From Amborella trichopoda (Eukaryota; Streptophyta; Magnoliopsida; Amborellales; Amborellaceae): a DNA stretch of 64,000 nt. Every line of letters begins with the position of its first letter. Positions within the stretch are counted from its first letter, which is position 1. The position numbers and the translations under genes are program-made. Positions 1 to 11,977 of the stretch are shown here, in pieces. Under the pieces are notes generated by a model. The model searched no databases. It was not told the origin of the DNA and saw only the letters and a list, made by a program, of their open reading frames with translations. The stretch is taken from NCBI RefSeq assembly GCF_000471905.2, contig NW_006494943.1, positions 1,321,463 to 1,385,462 of the forward strand. The letters run 5' to 3'.

Positions 1-3000
1 TCTTAGCAATGGGCAACATTCACCAATGGCTTTCAAACCTGAGCTTGTGACATGGCTGTCATCTAACTTGATCGTATGTAATTTGGGAAGGCTTCTCAAG
101 CAATCATTGATGCCATTTATGACCTGAAAAACTACAAGAAGTTAAGTCCCAACTATATATAAAAATTCTGTACGTTGGCTTGCAAAGAAAATCAAAGGGG
201 AGAATGGAGATAGACAAAAATTGGGTAGGGAACAAAGGAGAGGACTTACAGCGGTGCTGTAAGCCAGTGTTAGTCGCCCCAAGAAGGCCACTCCATTTAT
301 GAGGGACGAGAAGCCAATGTGTGTCACGTTCCGGCAGTTTGAGATATCAAGAGTCTAAAAGGGCAATTTCAAGACTTGAGTTAATAAAAAGCAGCAAAAG
401 GCAAGGGGTGAAACAAGGAAGCATCAAAGCATACGCCCAACAAGCTCGCAATTAGTAATGCACAATAAATATTTCGAAACAACTTCCAAGAATTAACAAC
501 AAATTTGTCGACATAATTTAAAGAAAGAAAAACAATTAGTAACAGATTTCCAATAGTAAATATAGATGATCTGATTAACCTTGCTTCTTACTCTTCTTAG
601 GTGTCTTAACCAGGTTCATTGAATAGCCTTTACGTTTATTAATGAACGTAAGCTATGATCTATGAGTTGTGGACATATTTAGACATGCAAATACATATGC
701 ATGGATGAATGAATACACACATAAGTGTGCATGTAGAGAGAGAGAGCCGCATAGATGTGTAAACACATGGATGCACTATAGTATATGGATGTTGATGTGC
801 CTATACCGCAGCATTTTCTTTGATATGAAAATTAACTCTTTTTATTGTTGTAACAGCCCATACTGTGGGATTTTTCTTAACATACTTTGTTGCATGTACT
901 CATAACCTACGTAACAATGACATGCATGCTGTGTGCCTTTAGGAGTATCTGACAAGCTAACATAGAACATGTGTGTCGACATACATACCGACACAAGAAA
1001 TCTGTGTCAACATGCACATCTAAGAATTTGCTTTTTTTGTATTCACAAAGAGAGCATGTTTGCTATGTAGGTGATTTAGGGAAATTTGAGAAAACAGTAA
1101 CAAGCAAGAAAATTAATAGTAACTAGTGGCTAGTAAGAAAAAATATAAAAAAATCCTAGAATCCCTAAAAACTTGTAAAATCCTAAAACTAAAATTAAAA
1201 TATATACCCTTTGAAATTAAACAAATATTAAAAGTAAAAATAATCTTGCCCTCCATTATTCTCCCCTGATTGGAGAAAACTTGCCCTCGAGTTTTGAAGT
1301 GCATTAAGATGAAATGTGTGGTAATCTGACCATCTTCTTTAACTCGAATATTGTAAACACGATCCAGGGACTTGTAAATTATTGCGTTAATCAAACACAA
1401 CGATTGTGCAGTGAAACTGAGTCTTGACAAAGAATTGATATATTCATAACCACTTTTGAGAATCCCTCGAGGAAAGGATCATTGTAAGTTGATAGAGTTT
1501 GTTCAATCATATAAGCTTGTTAAAATTCTATCAAATTAAGCCATATAACCTTGCTGAAGTTGCCTTGGTTCAGCCCTAGAACAAACCAATGGAGGATCTT
1601 CGAGATGATCATCTCCAACCCCTAGTTCAGTAACCAAATCAGCATCTTCCTCTTCCAAAACTTCATCTTCATCTTGACCATTGCCACCTTCCTTGTTTTC
1701 ACTCAGTTGTTGATCAAAAATTCAATCACTACCTTTTTCATTGAAAAACTCATCAAAGACCAGTGAAAAGTCCTAATCAATGACTTGGTGATTTTGGAAG
1801 CAAATTGATGAGAAATTTTTCAAGTTTAACCGATATGCGTAATCATGATGCGCCGGATCACCAAAGCCTCCCAGTGGTCACTAAAGGTCACTTATGGCTC
1901 TTCTCCCTCAAGTTCTTCATCATAAACAAGGGCTCCATTATAACATCGCGTGCTGTCCTCCTCAAAAAACTCGTCAGCAAGAGTCACAAATTTTCTATTT
2001 GGGCATGGGCATTGGGAAGGGACATGATCAATCTTTGAACACTTAAAGCATTTTATGGCGTTGCTGTTTGGGCAACTAAAACTGACAGTTTCCTGCTGTT
2101 TGGATGGACCAGCAGGCCGTGAGGAACACCGACACGCAAGTCCACAGGTTGGATGAAAAAGATATCCACTTAGAAAGACACGTTTGTCCGCATTGTGACG
2201 CATATCCTTTTTGTGCTAAGACATGTGCGTCCGCATTGTAAGACACGTCATTTTGTAGGCATGTGTGGGCACACATGTCTCAAACACGTGTGTCTTTGAT
2301 GTATTATTTTTTTAAAGTTAGTTTTACTATTAAAAAGTCAAATCAAATTTATATACAACTAGTGGGATTACATGCGCTGCACAAATAAAACAAACAATCA
2401 CATAAATAATCACGTAAATATGGAATCGAAACTATGCTGATACGTAATAGGCATTCATTTAAACAATTTCGTAAATATGCAACGGAATAGGACATTGAAA
2501 TGCAATAAGTGATCACATAATAATCACATGATTTTGCAATGGGAGAATGCTTAGATATAAAATAAGAAAAAAAGAATATCAAATTATTTAAAGAGCAAAA
2601 GAAGGCAATAACTTCCATTTTTTGCTATTCTAGTCATAGTTGTCGGGTGCGGGTGTGCTCTCGGGAGCAAGAGCTAGATCAGGTCTGCAAAACTGTGAAT
2701 TGTTGGAAGCTCCTTGTGGTTGAGATCGTTGTTTGTACCATCCTATATCAAGGGAGCGCGATCCTTGTCACAAGGAAGCGCGATTCCATCAGGAAGGAAT
2801 CGCAATAATATGTTTTAAGCGATCGAGAATGATGCGTGGGTTCACACTACCATTGGGCATAAAGCTAAATCAGTGCATATGAATCAGTGCCAAATAGAAA
2901 AAATATCATATGCACTGTGTCATACACTTGAGAACTGCAGTTCAAACCTGCTGGGAAAGAGGATCACAATATAGTGATCTGCATTCCATCCAAGTTCCCT

Positions 3001-6000
3001 AACTAAAATCGTGGGATCGAGGTTCGTGAACGAGTCCGTAACCTTTCCTACAAGGTTCCAGCAACTATGATTCTAGTGGTGGAGTGGTTTAGCCTTTTTT
3101 TTTTTTTTTGGGTGAGTAGTTTAGCCATATTTATGGATTTAAAATTTTAAAACATTGGATAAATGGATTAAAACGAGAGAGATAGGAGGCCCTTGAACGA
3201 AGAGATAGAATTGAATTTGATGGAGTTCAAAAAATATTTATTTCGATATTTATTTAGAATTGGAGAGCACGGGTTTCTGATTTTTTGTATCTATCTCCAA
3301 ATATTTGTAAATAATGGATATTTAGCGGCATTAAAAATATTTATACATAATGGGAGTCTTAAGAATTGGAGGGCAAACAACATAAAAACACGCTCAAATT
3401 CAAAAACACACAAAAAGAACTACAAAGATCCTATTGATGAACCCTTAAGATATCACATCCTGCAAAAATACAAAAAGAGAGAGAATGAAACAGACTACCA
3501 CAATGAAAATACCTCATCAGACTTCAACAAATCTTCTTGAAAGAGTGTCGAAATTCTAAATCATAGGGTGTCTCGCCTATTTAATGCACTAAAATAATGA
3601 GCCCTTAGTGCGACAAAGTTACTTTTTATTTCTAGAGAGAGAAAATAGTTAATTCTTGGGAATTAATTTCTAAATAGAGAAAGTAATTATTGCTGAAAAT
3701 TTAGGTAACACAAATTGTTTGTAAAATGAGAGACTCGGGTCTTCTTTATAGAGTAAGGAAGTGATTATTGAATAGAGAAGTGTGGCTCTTCATTGTGTAG
3801 TTATGATAGCTTAATTACCCAATAACTATTAGCCACCACAACACCCAACAATCCCCTCACCTACCCCACAATCTCTCTAGAGATAAGGTTCATTCTTATT
3901 ATTGTAACACGTGTCCAACACTTAACCAAAGGGTGGGCCCAAAAGGACATGGTTGGAAGTAGTAAGAAAAGATAAAGGGACTTATCGTGTCACTGTGGGT
4001 ATGGTCCTTGATAGAACATAACGGCGGACCAGGATTCGTGTAGCGAACCCCAAATAGTTGGAAAAAGGCTGATGATGATGATAATGATACATCTCTACAA
4101 ACGTGTAGTACGGATGAGTTAGATTTTTCATATGGACTAGGCAAAATATGAATGAGTCAGATTTTTTTATTTTGAGTCAGGCACGGTCTTGTATCCATAA
4201 TCCATGTAAATAGTCTGCATCATGTAGATCTAAGGGAAATGAAGTATCAATCATAACTTAAGCAAGAAAGAAGTATCCAATCATATATACGCCATATTTT
4301 ATACTCATAAACATGTCATATTCTGTCCTTTTTTATGTCATTAACATGTTGTTTCCTGTCTGAAAGGATAATTTGCTGAGAAACAATCCCAACACTTTAT
4401 AGCCATGGTAATAACACTTCTCTGTTAGTCACAATGAAAACACTTTCTATGGAAAAGGTCAAAACTTATGACCCTCAAAAAAGGGCTTAGCATACTAAAT
4501 TTCTGGTGCTCTTCACTACTTAATAAGGACTCAGAGAAAAAGAGCACATATTACTCTGGAGGACAAATTTGAAGGAGCAAGGCAGCGGATGGGGAACAAT
4601 TCAAGGAGAGAAGACTATTCAATTCCATGTTCACTTATATCAAACATAAAGTAAACATGGGAAAAAGATAAATTAGATAAATTCCCTCAACATTGATTAA
4701 AGAAAATTATTAAACATCACTCAAAATGACCACTCCTATCCCCATACATACAAGTGTGAAATACATAGTTTCAATAAACCAAGTTTCAATAAACCATGAT
4801 CGGAAACAGAAATTAATTATGTCTACATGGTTAGCTGAGAAGATCTGCAAACTTTCTTCCACTTTATGTAGGAAGTCTTCATGATTCACTTTTAAGTCTT
4901 CATGATTCACTTTTCAAAACTCCTTCAAAAAAGGTGACAACCACATTCAATATGCTCTGTTTTTCATGGAGAAACAAGGGAAGACGATAATTATTGCTCC
5001 TTTTGTCAGTTAACAACTTCAATGGCTGACACTTAATTCTTAATGTTTTAAGTTTAGAATTTTAATCAATTTCAGCCAATTTACAAGTGCATCCACCATA
5101 TTCTATCATATCAATTTCTACATTTTTTTTTAATTTGGTTACAATAACAAACCCCACAAAAAAATTAGAGAACTTCTCAACTGCCGCGAGTTCAACAGCA
5201 TTAATTCCATTGAAGAAATATAAAGTTCAGAAAATCTTGCCTATTACTGTAATGTCCCTGGTGCTAAAACACACTATCCTTGAATGAATGTAAGACAGAA
5301 CAAACACCACGTAGCAACGTAAAAAAAACAGATTAAAAACAAATTGTTCACTGATACATATACTTCTGAAGCCAGCAAAAAATCAGTTGCCCAAAAAGGA
5401 GCCCATATTATTGTAAGCTAATCACCATTGCATTTCAAGAAAGAGAAAGAAAACCAAGATAATCAATTTGTCAAAAGCCATGATTACCTTTAGGGACCTA
5501 CAACCCTTCTTCAAAGTAACAAGGCCGTCATCATTTATCCCGTGACATCCAGCCAGAAAAAGGTCTTCAAGATCCTTCAAGAGTAAGATTGAAGCCAGAG
5601 AGTCCTGCGTAATCTGGAGAACAGCGAAGCATCACTATCCAAGTAAAGTGGCCTTCTGATAGCATCAGAAAGCAATAAGTAGAATAGAGGTTACCAAATA
5701 AAAGCAAAAATAAATATTCCATATGGTAAACCAAAAATCAGATATGCGCAATGGAGGTGTAAGCGCTCAGAGTTTCTTGCGAACTTGGTGATTTAATTGA
5801 TAAATGATGCACAAGAAAAGAAAATAGTTTACATCAGAATCCTTCTTGGTTTTCACAAAACATCTAGACGTCTATGTATTACAACTTTCAGATAGATCAT
5901 ACAGAAATGCATGAATTAGTAAGCACTTGGAATTTTCAATAGGTTTGTTAGAGAGATAGAGAGAGGGGGAGAGAGTAAAAGCCACTACTTGAGAAACATA

Positions 6001-7400
6001 GAGAGAGAGAGAGAGAGAACTACTACTTGAGAAACATGAACACAGAAACGTAACCATTCAAAAATCAATTTCAAAGCCATCTGAATGCAGCATTCTCAAC
6101 TATTTTGAAAATACTTTCTGGCATGTCACACACACCCACTCCCACACACACACACACACACACACCGAGGGAGGGAGAGAGAGAGAGACAGAGCTTACAA
6201 GTACATTTAACAAGAAAAATCCCAATTTTGAATAATCTAAATTTCGTAATATGGCTTGAATCATTGACATCGAAATAAACCTTTTTAGGCTCTTTTTGAA
6301 ACTAGATGCGGTAATGTCAATAACTTGGAAAAGCATTCCTGGTATGGCAGAGAGAGAGAGAGAGAGAGAGCTCTTGCCAGAACATTTAACAAGAAAGATC
6401 TCAATTTTGAATCATCCCGTTAATTTGTTAAAATAGGTTGAATCTTTTGACATGGAAATACAGCCAACAAACCAAATCTCAGGCTCTTCAAAATTAGATG
6501 CAGTAATGTCAATTATTTGGAAACTACTTCCTGTCACCACACACACACACACAAAGATCTTACAAGAAAATTTAACAAAAAGATCTAAATTTCGGATCAT
6601 CTCCTCAATTCGGCAATATGGGTTGAATCAATAAAATCAAAATACACCCAAAATAAAATAAAATTTCAGTTGCTATTGAAATTAAATGCAGTGATGGCAA
6701 TTGTTCCAAAAACACTTTCTCTCATCACAGAGAGAGAGAAAATTACCTGCGTGTATGATAAATCGAGGCTCCGAATCTCCTTACACTTGACAGCAACAAG
6801 GCCAATTCCCATATCAGTGATTCCCAAACACCATTTGAGGCTCAAAAGCCTCAATTTTGAACATCCAACGGCTATACATCCAAGACCCAAATCAGAGATT
6901 TGCTTGCACCTCGTCAATCTCAGACTCTGCAAATTCTTTAATTTAGCAATGGCAGCTGCTGCTGAATCAGTGAGATGGGTTCCATTCGATAGATTGATTT
7001 CCACCAAGTTAACACAATTTAAGATCAATTGAGAGAGACCAGAGTGAGAAAAGAACCTCGAGTGAGAAAGATTTAGAGAGAGAAGATTGGACCTGCAAAT
7101 TAGAGAGATTGTGTGCAAACAACTATCTGCAATTCTTGGGCAAAATGAAAGATCCAAATGTAGGGTTTTGTGGTATCGTTTGAGAGTTTTGGGTAGAAGC
7201 TCAGAGCGAATGGGTTGGAGGTGGGTGCGGTTTTTAGCTTCAATGGCGAAGAAGGATTTGCAGACGAGAGAGAAGGATTTCAAATCGAGGGGGTCTTCGA
7301 GCTTTTGGAGAATCAAGATGATGACTTCTTCGTTGAGGGCGTTGAAGAAACCCATGCTGGTTGGCGATCCAAATGGCTTCTTCATCGAAGAGAAGAACAT
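1..7400 (-). CDS. FBL3: F-box/LRR-repeat protein, FBL3/RAE1-like (5' half, four exons, gene continues past left edge)
   Basis: By family this is the substrate-recognition subunit of an SCF ubiquitin ligase; Arabidopsis FBL3 (RAE1) targets the transcription factor STOP1. Exons read on the minus strand are: exon 1 at 6747-7400 (218 codons), exon 2 at 5488-5613 (42 codons), exon 3 at 250-354 (35 codons) and exon 4 at 1-123 (41 codons, open at the edge). All junctions are GT-AG and phase 0. An F-box lies at residues ~20-65 (LNEEVIILILQKLEDPLDLK, then FSLVCKSF). LRRs follow, for example LDLSFCPRIADSCL, CVNLVEINLSNGTHLTD, LGCIAVGCSKLRLLSLKWC and TIKLDDSHVTSSGLKAIG. The order and spacing match the Arabidopsis protein (about 665 aa), so roughly half is present. 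The start at 7400 is the most upstream in-frame Met; Met at 7385 (MKKPFGS) is an alternative. Intron 2 (355-5487) is unusually long and holds transposon fossils. No defect is visible in the exons. The family assignment is confident; STOP1 targeting is inferred. Confidence 0.93.
1250..2205 (-). mobile_element. Ty3/gypsy fossil fragment (gag zinc-knuckle region and polyprotein-end motif)
   Basis: On the minus strand, 1990-2110 encodes a CCHC zinc knuckle (CFKCSKIDHVPSQC) followed by PNRK and an acidic linker that continues to about 1600, as in gag of plant Ty3/gypsy elements. Near 1255-1300 there is a piece resembling the end of the gypsy polyprotein (CTCGAGGGCAAG context). Almost all of pol is missing between them. 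The piece sits inside FBL3 intron 2 in the gene's own orientation. It is broken, internally deleted and old; no LTR pair could be delimited. Confidence 0.6.
2206..3955. other. FBL3 intron 2, unassigned stretch
   Basis: This is AT-rich intronic DNA. A short region at 2140-2300 repeats the words ACGTGTGTC and GTCCGCATTGT in mixed orientation, and 2640-3080 is slightly more GC-rich and repeat-like. A 115-codon open stretch at 3193-3540 has lysine/asparagine/isoleucine-rich composition and no recognisable domain, so I do not call it a gene. Confidence 0.4.
3956..4088 (+). mobile_element. 5'-truncated RTE-type LINE 3' end
   Basis: This short piece carries the conserved plant RTE 3' tail: GGGACTTAT, then a block around GATAGAACATAACGG and CAGGATTCGTGTAGC, then CCCCAAATAGTTGGAAAAAGG, ending in the simple repeat (GAT)n at 4070-4086. 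The same tail occurs at 26763-26891 (plus) and, inverted, at 47992-48120 and 50265-50454. A SINE borrowing an RTE tail is an alternative. It lies inside FBL3 intron 2. Confidence 0.7.
4089..5487. other. FBL3 intron 2, remainder next to exon 2
   Basis: AT-rich intronic sequence. A short direct repeat of the words AAGTCTTCATGATTCACTTT occurs near 4873-4915. No other feature was recognised. Confidence 0.4.
5945..6020. repeat. GA-rich microsatellite
   Basis: GAGAGATAGAGAGAGGGGGAGAGAG near 5950-5976 and (GA)9 near 6000-6018, in FBL3 intron 1 just outside the tandem ladder. Confidence 0.8.
6061..6746. repeat. Imperfect ~180-190 bp tandem repeat ladder in FBL3 intron 1, units separated by GA/CA microsatellites
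   Basis: Three fairly complete units start at about 6197, 6371 and 6559, preceded by a tail-only copy at 6061-6127. Each unit runs: CTTACAAG-like start, ATTTAACAAGAAA, AATTTTGAATCAT, AATATGGNTTGAATC, GGCTCTTCAAAATTAGATGC, a G(T/C)AATGTCAAT block, and an A-rich CTTCCTG/CTTTCTC end. Each is capped by (CA)n or (GA)n at 6128-6190, 6348-6370, 6537-6554 and 6729-6739. The last cap directly abuts the exon 1 splice donor (gene-strand GT at 6745-6746). Confidence 0.7.
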
Positions 7401-7720
7401 GGGGTGAAACAGAAATGGAGGCTCGGATTTGTGACTCTCCCTCTGTAATGAGAAATCGGGACTCTCTCTCTTTCAGTTTGGATTTGAGCTCCTCCCTCTC
7501 TTCAATCAAGACATGGGCAGTTCCTCCCTCTCTCTTCTGTTTGGATTCTGGTTTCTCTCTGGTTATGGGTTCTCTCTGTTTATCCTTCTCTCTCTCGTTT
7601 CCTGTTTGGATTTTGTGTTTACCTTTTGAACATCTTCTCCATGACTCTGAGTTTGGGTTTTCTCTCTCTATCTCCTTCTCTTTCTCTCTCTAGATTGGCA
7701 AATGGGTGCTTTTTTTGAAG
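7401..7720 (-). promoter_or_regulatory. Pyrimidine-rich (GA-rich on gene strand) leader/promoter of the FBL3 gene
   Basis: Directly upstream of the FBL3 start, the plus strand is densely CTCTCT/TTCTC-rich (for example 7462-7500 and 7545-7690). On the coding strand this is a GA-rich stretch, typical of plant 5' leaders and GAGA-type core promoters. I see no clear TATA box. The transcription start is not determinable from sequence alone. Confidence 0.4.
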
Positions 7721-9369
7721 TCAAGAGCTATCGTGGAAAGGCCGTACATATTAGCCTGTAGCAGGTGAGACTCACGCCTCCATGGAAACAAGGACGAGAG
7801 AGGAAGGAGACCTCACCACCCAGTCAGATGTGAGGAGATAGAGAGAGAGTAATTCGACAGAATTGTTGAAATTACCCTCTCTGAATTCACTCTTCTCACT
7901 TGACATAAGAAGGCAACAAATGGTCGACGGAGGGTAAAGCAGTAATCATACTGAACGTGAAGAAAATCAGAGGGTAATATGGTCTTTTTGGAAATTCCTC
8001 TCACTCTAGGGCAGGAAGGACAAGGGGTAGTGCGGAAACGTACATAGGGAATAGAATATTTAAATAAGAGGAAAATTTGAAAGCATCGCAACGCCGTACT
8101 TATAAAATACTTTATTGTGTTGGATGATTTTCTCTATCGAGAGGGTCAAACAAGGACGATGACGCGGGGGAAGTGCGTATTGAGTCAGGTCGCTTCTGGG
8201 AGAGGCACAAATGGATGAGGGCAATGGACCCTTTATTTTTATTTTTATTTATTTTTTATTTTTTTTATTTTTTTTTTTTATTTTTATTTTTTTTTTCGAA
8301 GGGTTTAAGGATTTACAAAATTAACCACAAAATTGTTCACTAATTACCTCTGCCCTTATCTTTTTTTTTTTTTTTTTTTTTTTTTTTTGGCCCTCCTTTC
8401 TTTTCAATCGATTTTTAATTTTCATTCTTGCAAACATACTCTCCATACGGCATAACGCTTTAGCTACACCACTACACTATACGGGTCGATACGAATGCGA
8501 TATTCCGCTTTACCTACAGAACCACACGGTTCAATATGCACAATATCTAGTATCCCTTTATCTTATCATTAGAACCAAGTATATATCTGTTTCCCAGTAT
8601 CTCATCCCTCCAATGGAGCATACCAAGCAGGGTCATCTCTCTTATAATCCAGTTCCAGCCTCAGTAGGTTTTCCATTTTCTGCTAGACTAGGTCAATCTC
8701 TTCTGAGCCTCTCAGAGGAAATCGGTCTCTTGACCTCTGTAAACTCCCTGATTCGCATGTCAAAAGCAAGTTTATCTCTTTCAGTGTTTTAAAAATCGCC
8801 GACTCTGACTCAAACTTGCTCGAGCCACTTAAGCCTAACCAACTCCAATTGACTACCTTTAATCTATCTGAATAGGCTCATCTGAGTCCGATTTATATTC
8901 ATGGACCCAGTGTTATCTCGCGCTTATCAAAGCATTTAGTGGGGTCGAGAGCAACTGAGCAAGAGGTGGAACGATGTTGCTTGAAATTGTTATTTACCCC
9001 GTAGTAGACGAGAATTATGTTTTTGAAAAGGCTCAAATAAGGCCATGATTTGTAGGGACCATGTAGCAAATTAATCGTATGACGGTATGTCCTTTGCTTA
9101 TATTTAATGAGTACCTTCTATACTCAACAAATAAAAAAATGGAGATGAAGCCTTGTTTTTTTATGAGACTCTGCCTTTCGAAATTTCCAATACTTCCTCT
9201 TTTTTTCTTTGTTAGCATTAAGACTACCTCATAAAGCTCCATCCCTCTATCCGCTCACTGTGAATGAATAAATTAATTAGAAAAAGCCTCCTCCACTTAA
9301 TCCACTAAGCTATGAAAGGTTAACAAGAAATATAATACTTAATATTCACACTAACAAATAATAATTAAA
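7721..9369. other. Intergenic stretch without a gene
   Basis: The left part holds an A/T homopolymer block (see the 8230-8390 entry). A short run at 8790-8890 with GCCGACTCTGACTC and CTCGAGCCAC resembles the CTCGG-bordered repeat family found elsewhere in the window. No coding region or RNA gene was recognised. Confidence 0.4.
8230..8390. repeat. Low-complexity (ATTTTT)n and poly(T) tracts
   Basis: 8232-8297 is nearly pure T with scattered A (ATTTTT periodicity), and 8360-8388 is a near-perfect T tract. This is simple sequence, possibly the tail of a minus-strand retroelement, but no element body was recognised beside it. Confidence 0.8.
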
Positions 9370-9752
9370 GGAGGGTGCAACCTTAAAATGCAGAATTAAA
9401 GGTGCACCTCAAAAATCCATCATAAAATGTTGTTTGGATGATGGAAGACCCTCTAATTGATCATCTCGATATCGAGATGTGTGAATATGAAAAGAAAAAA
9501 AAAGATTTCGAGTCCATGAAATAGGGTATCTTGCAACACAATATCTGGACCATCCATTTTCAAGATTTTCATGTGTTCATAGATCTACTTGATTTGAACG
9601 ATTTTTAGAGTTTAAAATTTTATAACTAGAGATGAAAATAGATTCTCAAGCCATCCTAAAAAATTTTGATATAAAAATTACATTAATGATAAAATTTAGA
9701 GGTGCACCTTAATTGGATTGTTTAAAGTCTCAACCTTTTGTAAACCACACCC
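9370..9752 (-). mobile_element. MITE family A copy (Mutator-like, 9-bp TSD)
   Basis: A 383-bp element flanked by the exact 9-bp duplication ATAATTAAA at 9361-9369 and 9753-9761. It begins GGAGGGTGCAACC and ends AACCACACCC, with sub-terminal inverted AGGTGCACC. The core words ATCATCTCGATATCGAGATG, CATAGATCTACTTGAT and AAGATTTTCATG are shared, inverted, with the copies at 10298, 10705, 11978 and 60781. It carries no coding capacity and is non-autonomous. Confidence 0.8.
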
Positions 9753-10297
9753 ATAATTAAAAGATAAATATCAATTAGAAAAAGGCAAACGGTTTTATAG
9801 GGCTGCAGTTGTATCAAAATAAGTAACGTATCACCTTATAACTCATTGAAAATTGCAATTCAAGTATTGGAAAACCTTTTCATTGATAATCTCAGTTTGA
9901 ATATTATGATTGTAAAAAAAAATTAGGATTTCAAGCTCTAAAAATAATATATATTGTAACAAATTATCTAGATTATCTATTTCTCCCTAAAAATAAGTGT
10001 TCAAAGATTTGCAAGATCAAGACCATTTGATTCAATTTTTTTTTTTATGTTGGAAATTGATTTTAGAGCTCATGGAGATTTGCATTGCCGGAAGTACTTT
10101 TTGGACAAGGATTTGAGGTGAGACTTTATTTTGTTTTCATAAAGACTTGGCTTTATAGAAACTTCATCCCATAGAAAATCTAAATTTGAGCTAAAAATCG
10201 TAATCGTAATATCTATAATTCAATTTTAATATATTAAATTTGCATTAATTTATCTATGCATGAATGCTTACAACTTTACATGAAGTTGCTATTATAT

Positions 10298-10688
10298 GGG
10301 TGTGGTTTGTATAAGGCTGAGGACCTAAACAACCATACTAGGGCTCACCTTCAAATGGTGTCGAAATATGTTTTTTAATACTGAAAACTTTTCTGATGGC
10401 ATGAAAATTTAGTTTTATGTCTAATTATAAAACTTAAATCTTAAAAAATAGTTTAGATAGAGCATATCTATGAACATTTGAAAATATTGAAAATTAGTGG
10501 TCTAGAAAAAAAATTGCAAGATGCACGATTTCCATGATTTGGAATCCATTTTTTTTCATGTCCATACACATTGAGGTAGAGATGGTCAATTTGAGTTTTT
10601 AGGCATTGAAATAACTTCTTTTAGTGAAATTTTGAAGTACGTCTTAATTTAATTATTTAGGGCCTTACCTTTTTATAAAAATTTTCTC
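10298..10688 (+). mobile_element. MITE family A copy
   Basis: Begins GGGTGTGGTTTGTATAAGG, CTGAGGACCTAAACAACC and CACCTTCAAATGGTGTCG; continues with the core word AGATAGAGCATATCTATGAA; ends with AATTATTTAGGGCCTTACC and the T-rich terminus. No exact target duplication was found. Confidence 0.7.
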
Positions 10689-10704
10689 TTCTCTAAATAT
10701 ATAT

Positions 10705-11099
10705 GGGCATGGTTTGTATAAGGCCGAGGCTCTAAACAATCAAAGTAAAGTGCACTTTCAAATAGTGTCGAGAAATATGGTTTCAGTACTGGAAATGTTT
10801 ATGATAGCCTTAAAATATATTTTCATTTCTAATTATGAATTTTTAAAGCTTCAACAATAGGGTAGATCGAGCAAATCTATGAAAACTTGAAAATCATGAA
10901 AATTGACCATCCAAAAATGTATTACAAGAAGTACTAATTTCAAAACTTGAAATCCATTTTTACTCATATCCATGGATCTTGAGGCTGAGATGATCAATTT
11001 GAAGATTTTTGGGCATCAAAAAAGCCTCTTCTAGTAAAATTTTTTAAATACGCCCTAATCTGATTGTTTAGAGCCTCACACTTATATCAACTTTTTCTA
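10705..11099 (+). mobile_element. MITE family A copy, tandem to the preceding one
   Basis: Begins GGGCATGGTTTGTATAAGGC then CGAGGCTCTAAACAATCAAA, a start nearly identical to the copy at 60781. It ends GATTGTTTAGAGCCTCACAC then TTATATCAACTTTTTC, the inverted terminal partner. It is about 395 bp, in the same orientation as its neighbour, 16 bp away. Confidence 0.75.
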
Positions 11100-11409
11100 G
11101 GGGTATCATCTAAGTTGCGTTTTTTGGGTATGTTTGTTGCCCAAGACTTGATGCCATACGCCCCTAAATAGTTGAATACTTTTTCTCTATAAGAAATTTA
11201 TTTTGGATCTATAATTGGTAAATATTCCATGTGCTACCCTAGCATGATTCATGGAGCCATCAATCGTCTAAGTTCAAGGATTTTCTTCATTCTTTTGCCC
11301 TTTTTCTTTTTTTTAAATTTTGGATTGGTCGAGAGAAAAAAAAGGGGGCCAGACTCCAAATTTGGAGGTCGAGGGTCGAAAAGGTCCTTTTATTTCCTAA
11401 TGTTCTTCC

Positions 11410-11917
11410 GGGCAAGCTTTTATGTTTCCCCTACAGCATAAAACTTATATACTTCCCCTTATCCAACCGTCCATTCTGAATGGAGGGTTAAGATTGTCTT
11501 AATCACAATATCACGCCTCTATACTATTTTTAATTGTTTTTTCTATAAACTATTTTGACACCAAATTTTAGAAGTCCAATCCTCTCTTAAACTCGCACTA
11601 GCGAAAGTATTAAAAAAATATTTCCAATAAAATAAAATAACCAAAATACCCCTGAAAGATTCAAGGGGTATTTTGGTTATTATATTTTATCAAAAAATTA
11701 TTTTTAATATTTTTTATAGCTGCGCCCCAATGAGAAGATGGCACGTACCAAATTTCATATTCATACAATTTGTACAAAAAGAACTAAAAATAAAATACTT
11801 TGAGACGTTGGATCTAAGATCAAACGATGGGTGGCACTCTTGATCAAAATTGGATGGCTGGATGGTAGGGGAAGCATAGATCTTCTATGTTGTAGAGGAA
11901 GTATAAAAACCTTTCCC
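11410..11917. mobile_element. MITE family B, full copy with 10-bp TSD
   Basis: A 508-bp element flanked by the exact 10-bp repeat ATGTTCTTCC at 11400-11409 and 11918-11927. Its imperfect inverted ends are about 60 bp: left GGGCAAGCTTTTATGTTTCC..., right read inward GGGAAAGGTTTTTATACTTC.... The interior contains an inverted A/T-rich hairpin around AAATACCCCTGAAAG / AAGGGGTATTTTGG (11645-11680). TSD length and TIRs point to Mutator-like transposition. It has no ORF. Confidence 0.8.
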
Positions 11918-11977
11918 ATGTTCTTCCAGTTACTATATGAGAAATATATTTTAAATATAAACATATCAAAGGAGAAA

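Noticed and set aside
3193-3540. 115-codon open stretch in FBL3 intron 2
   Set aside because: AT-rich low-complexity composition, no domain, inside an intron.
6670-7448. Plus-strand open frames opposite FBL3 exon 1
   Set aside because: Shadows of the real minus-strand exon, which has clear F-box and LRR sequence.
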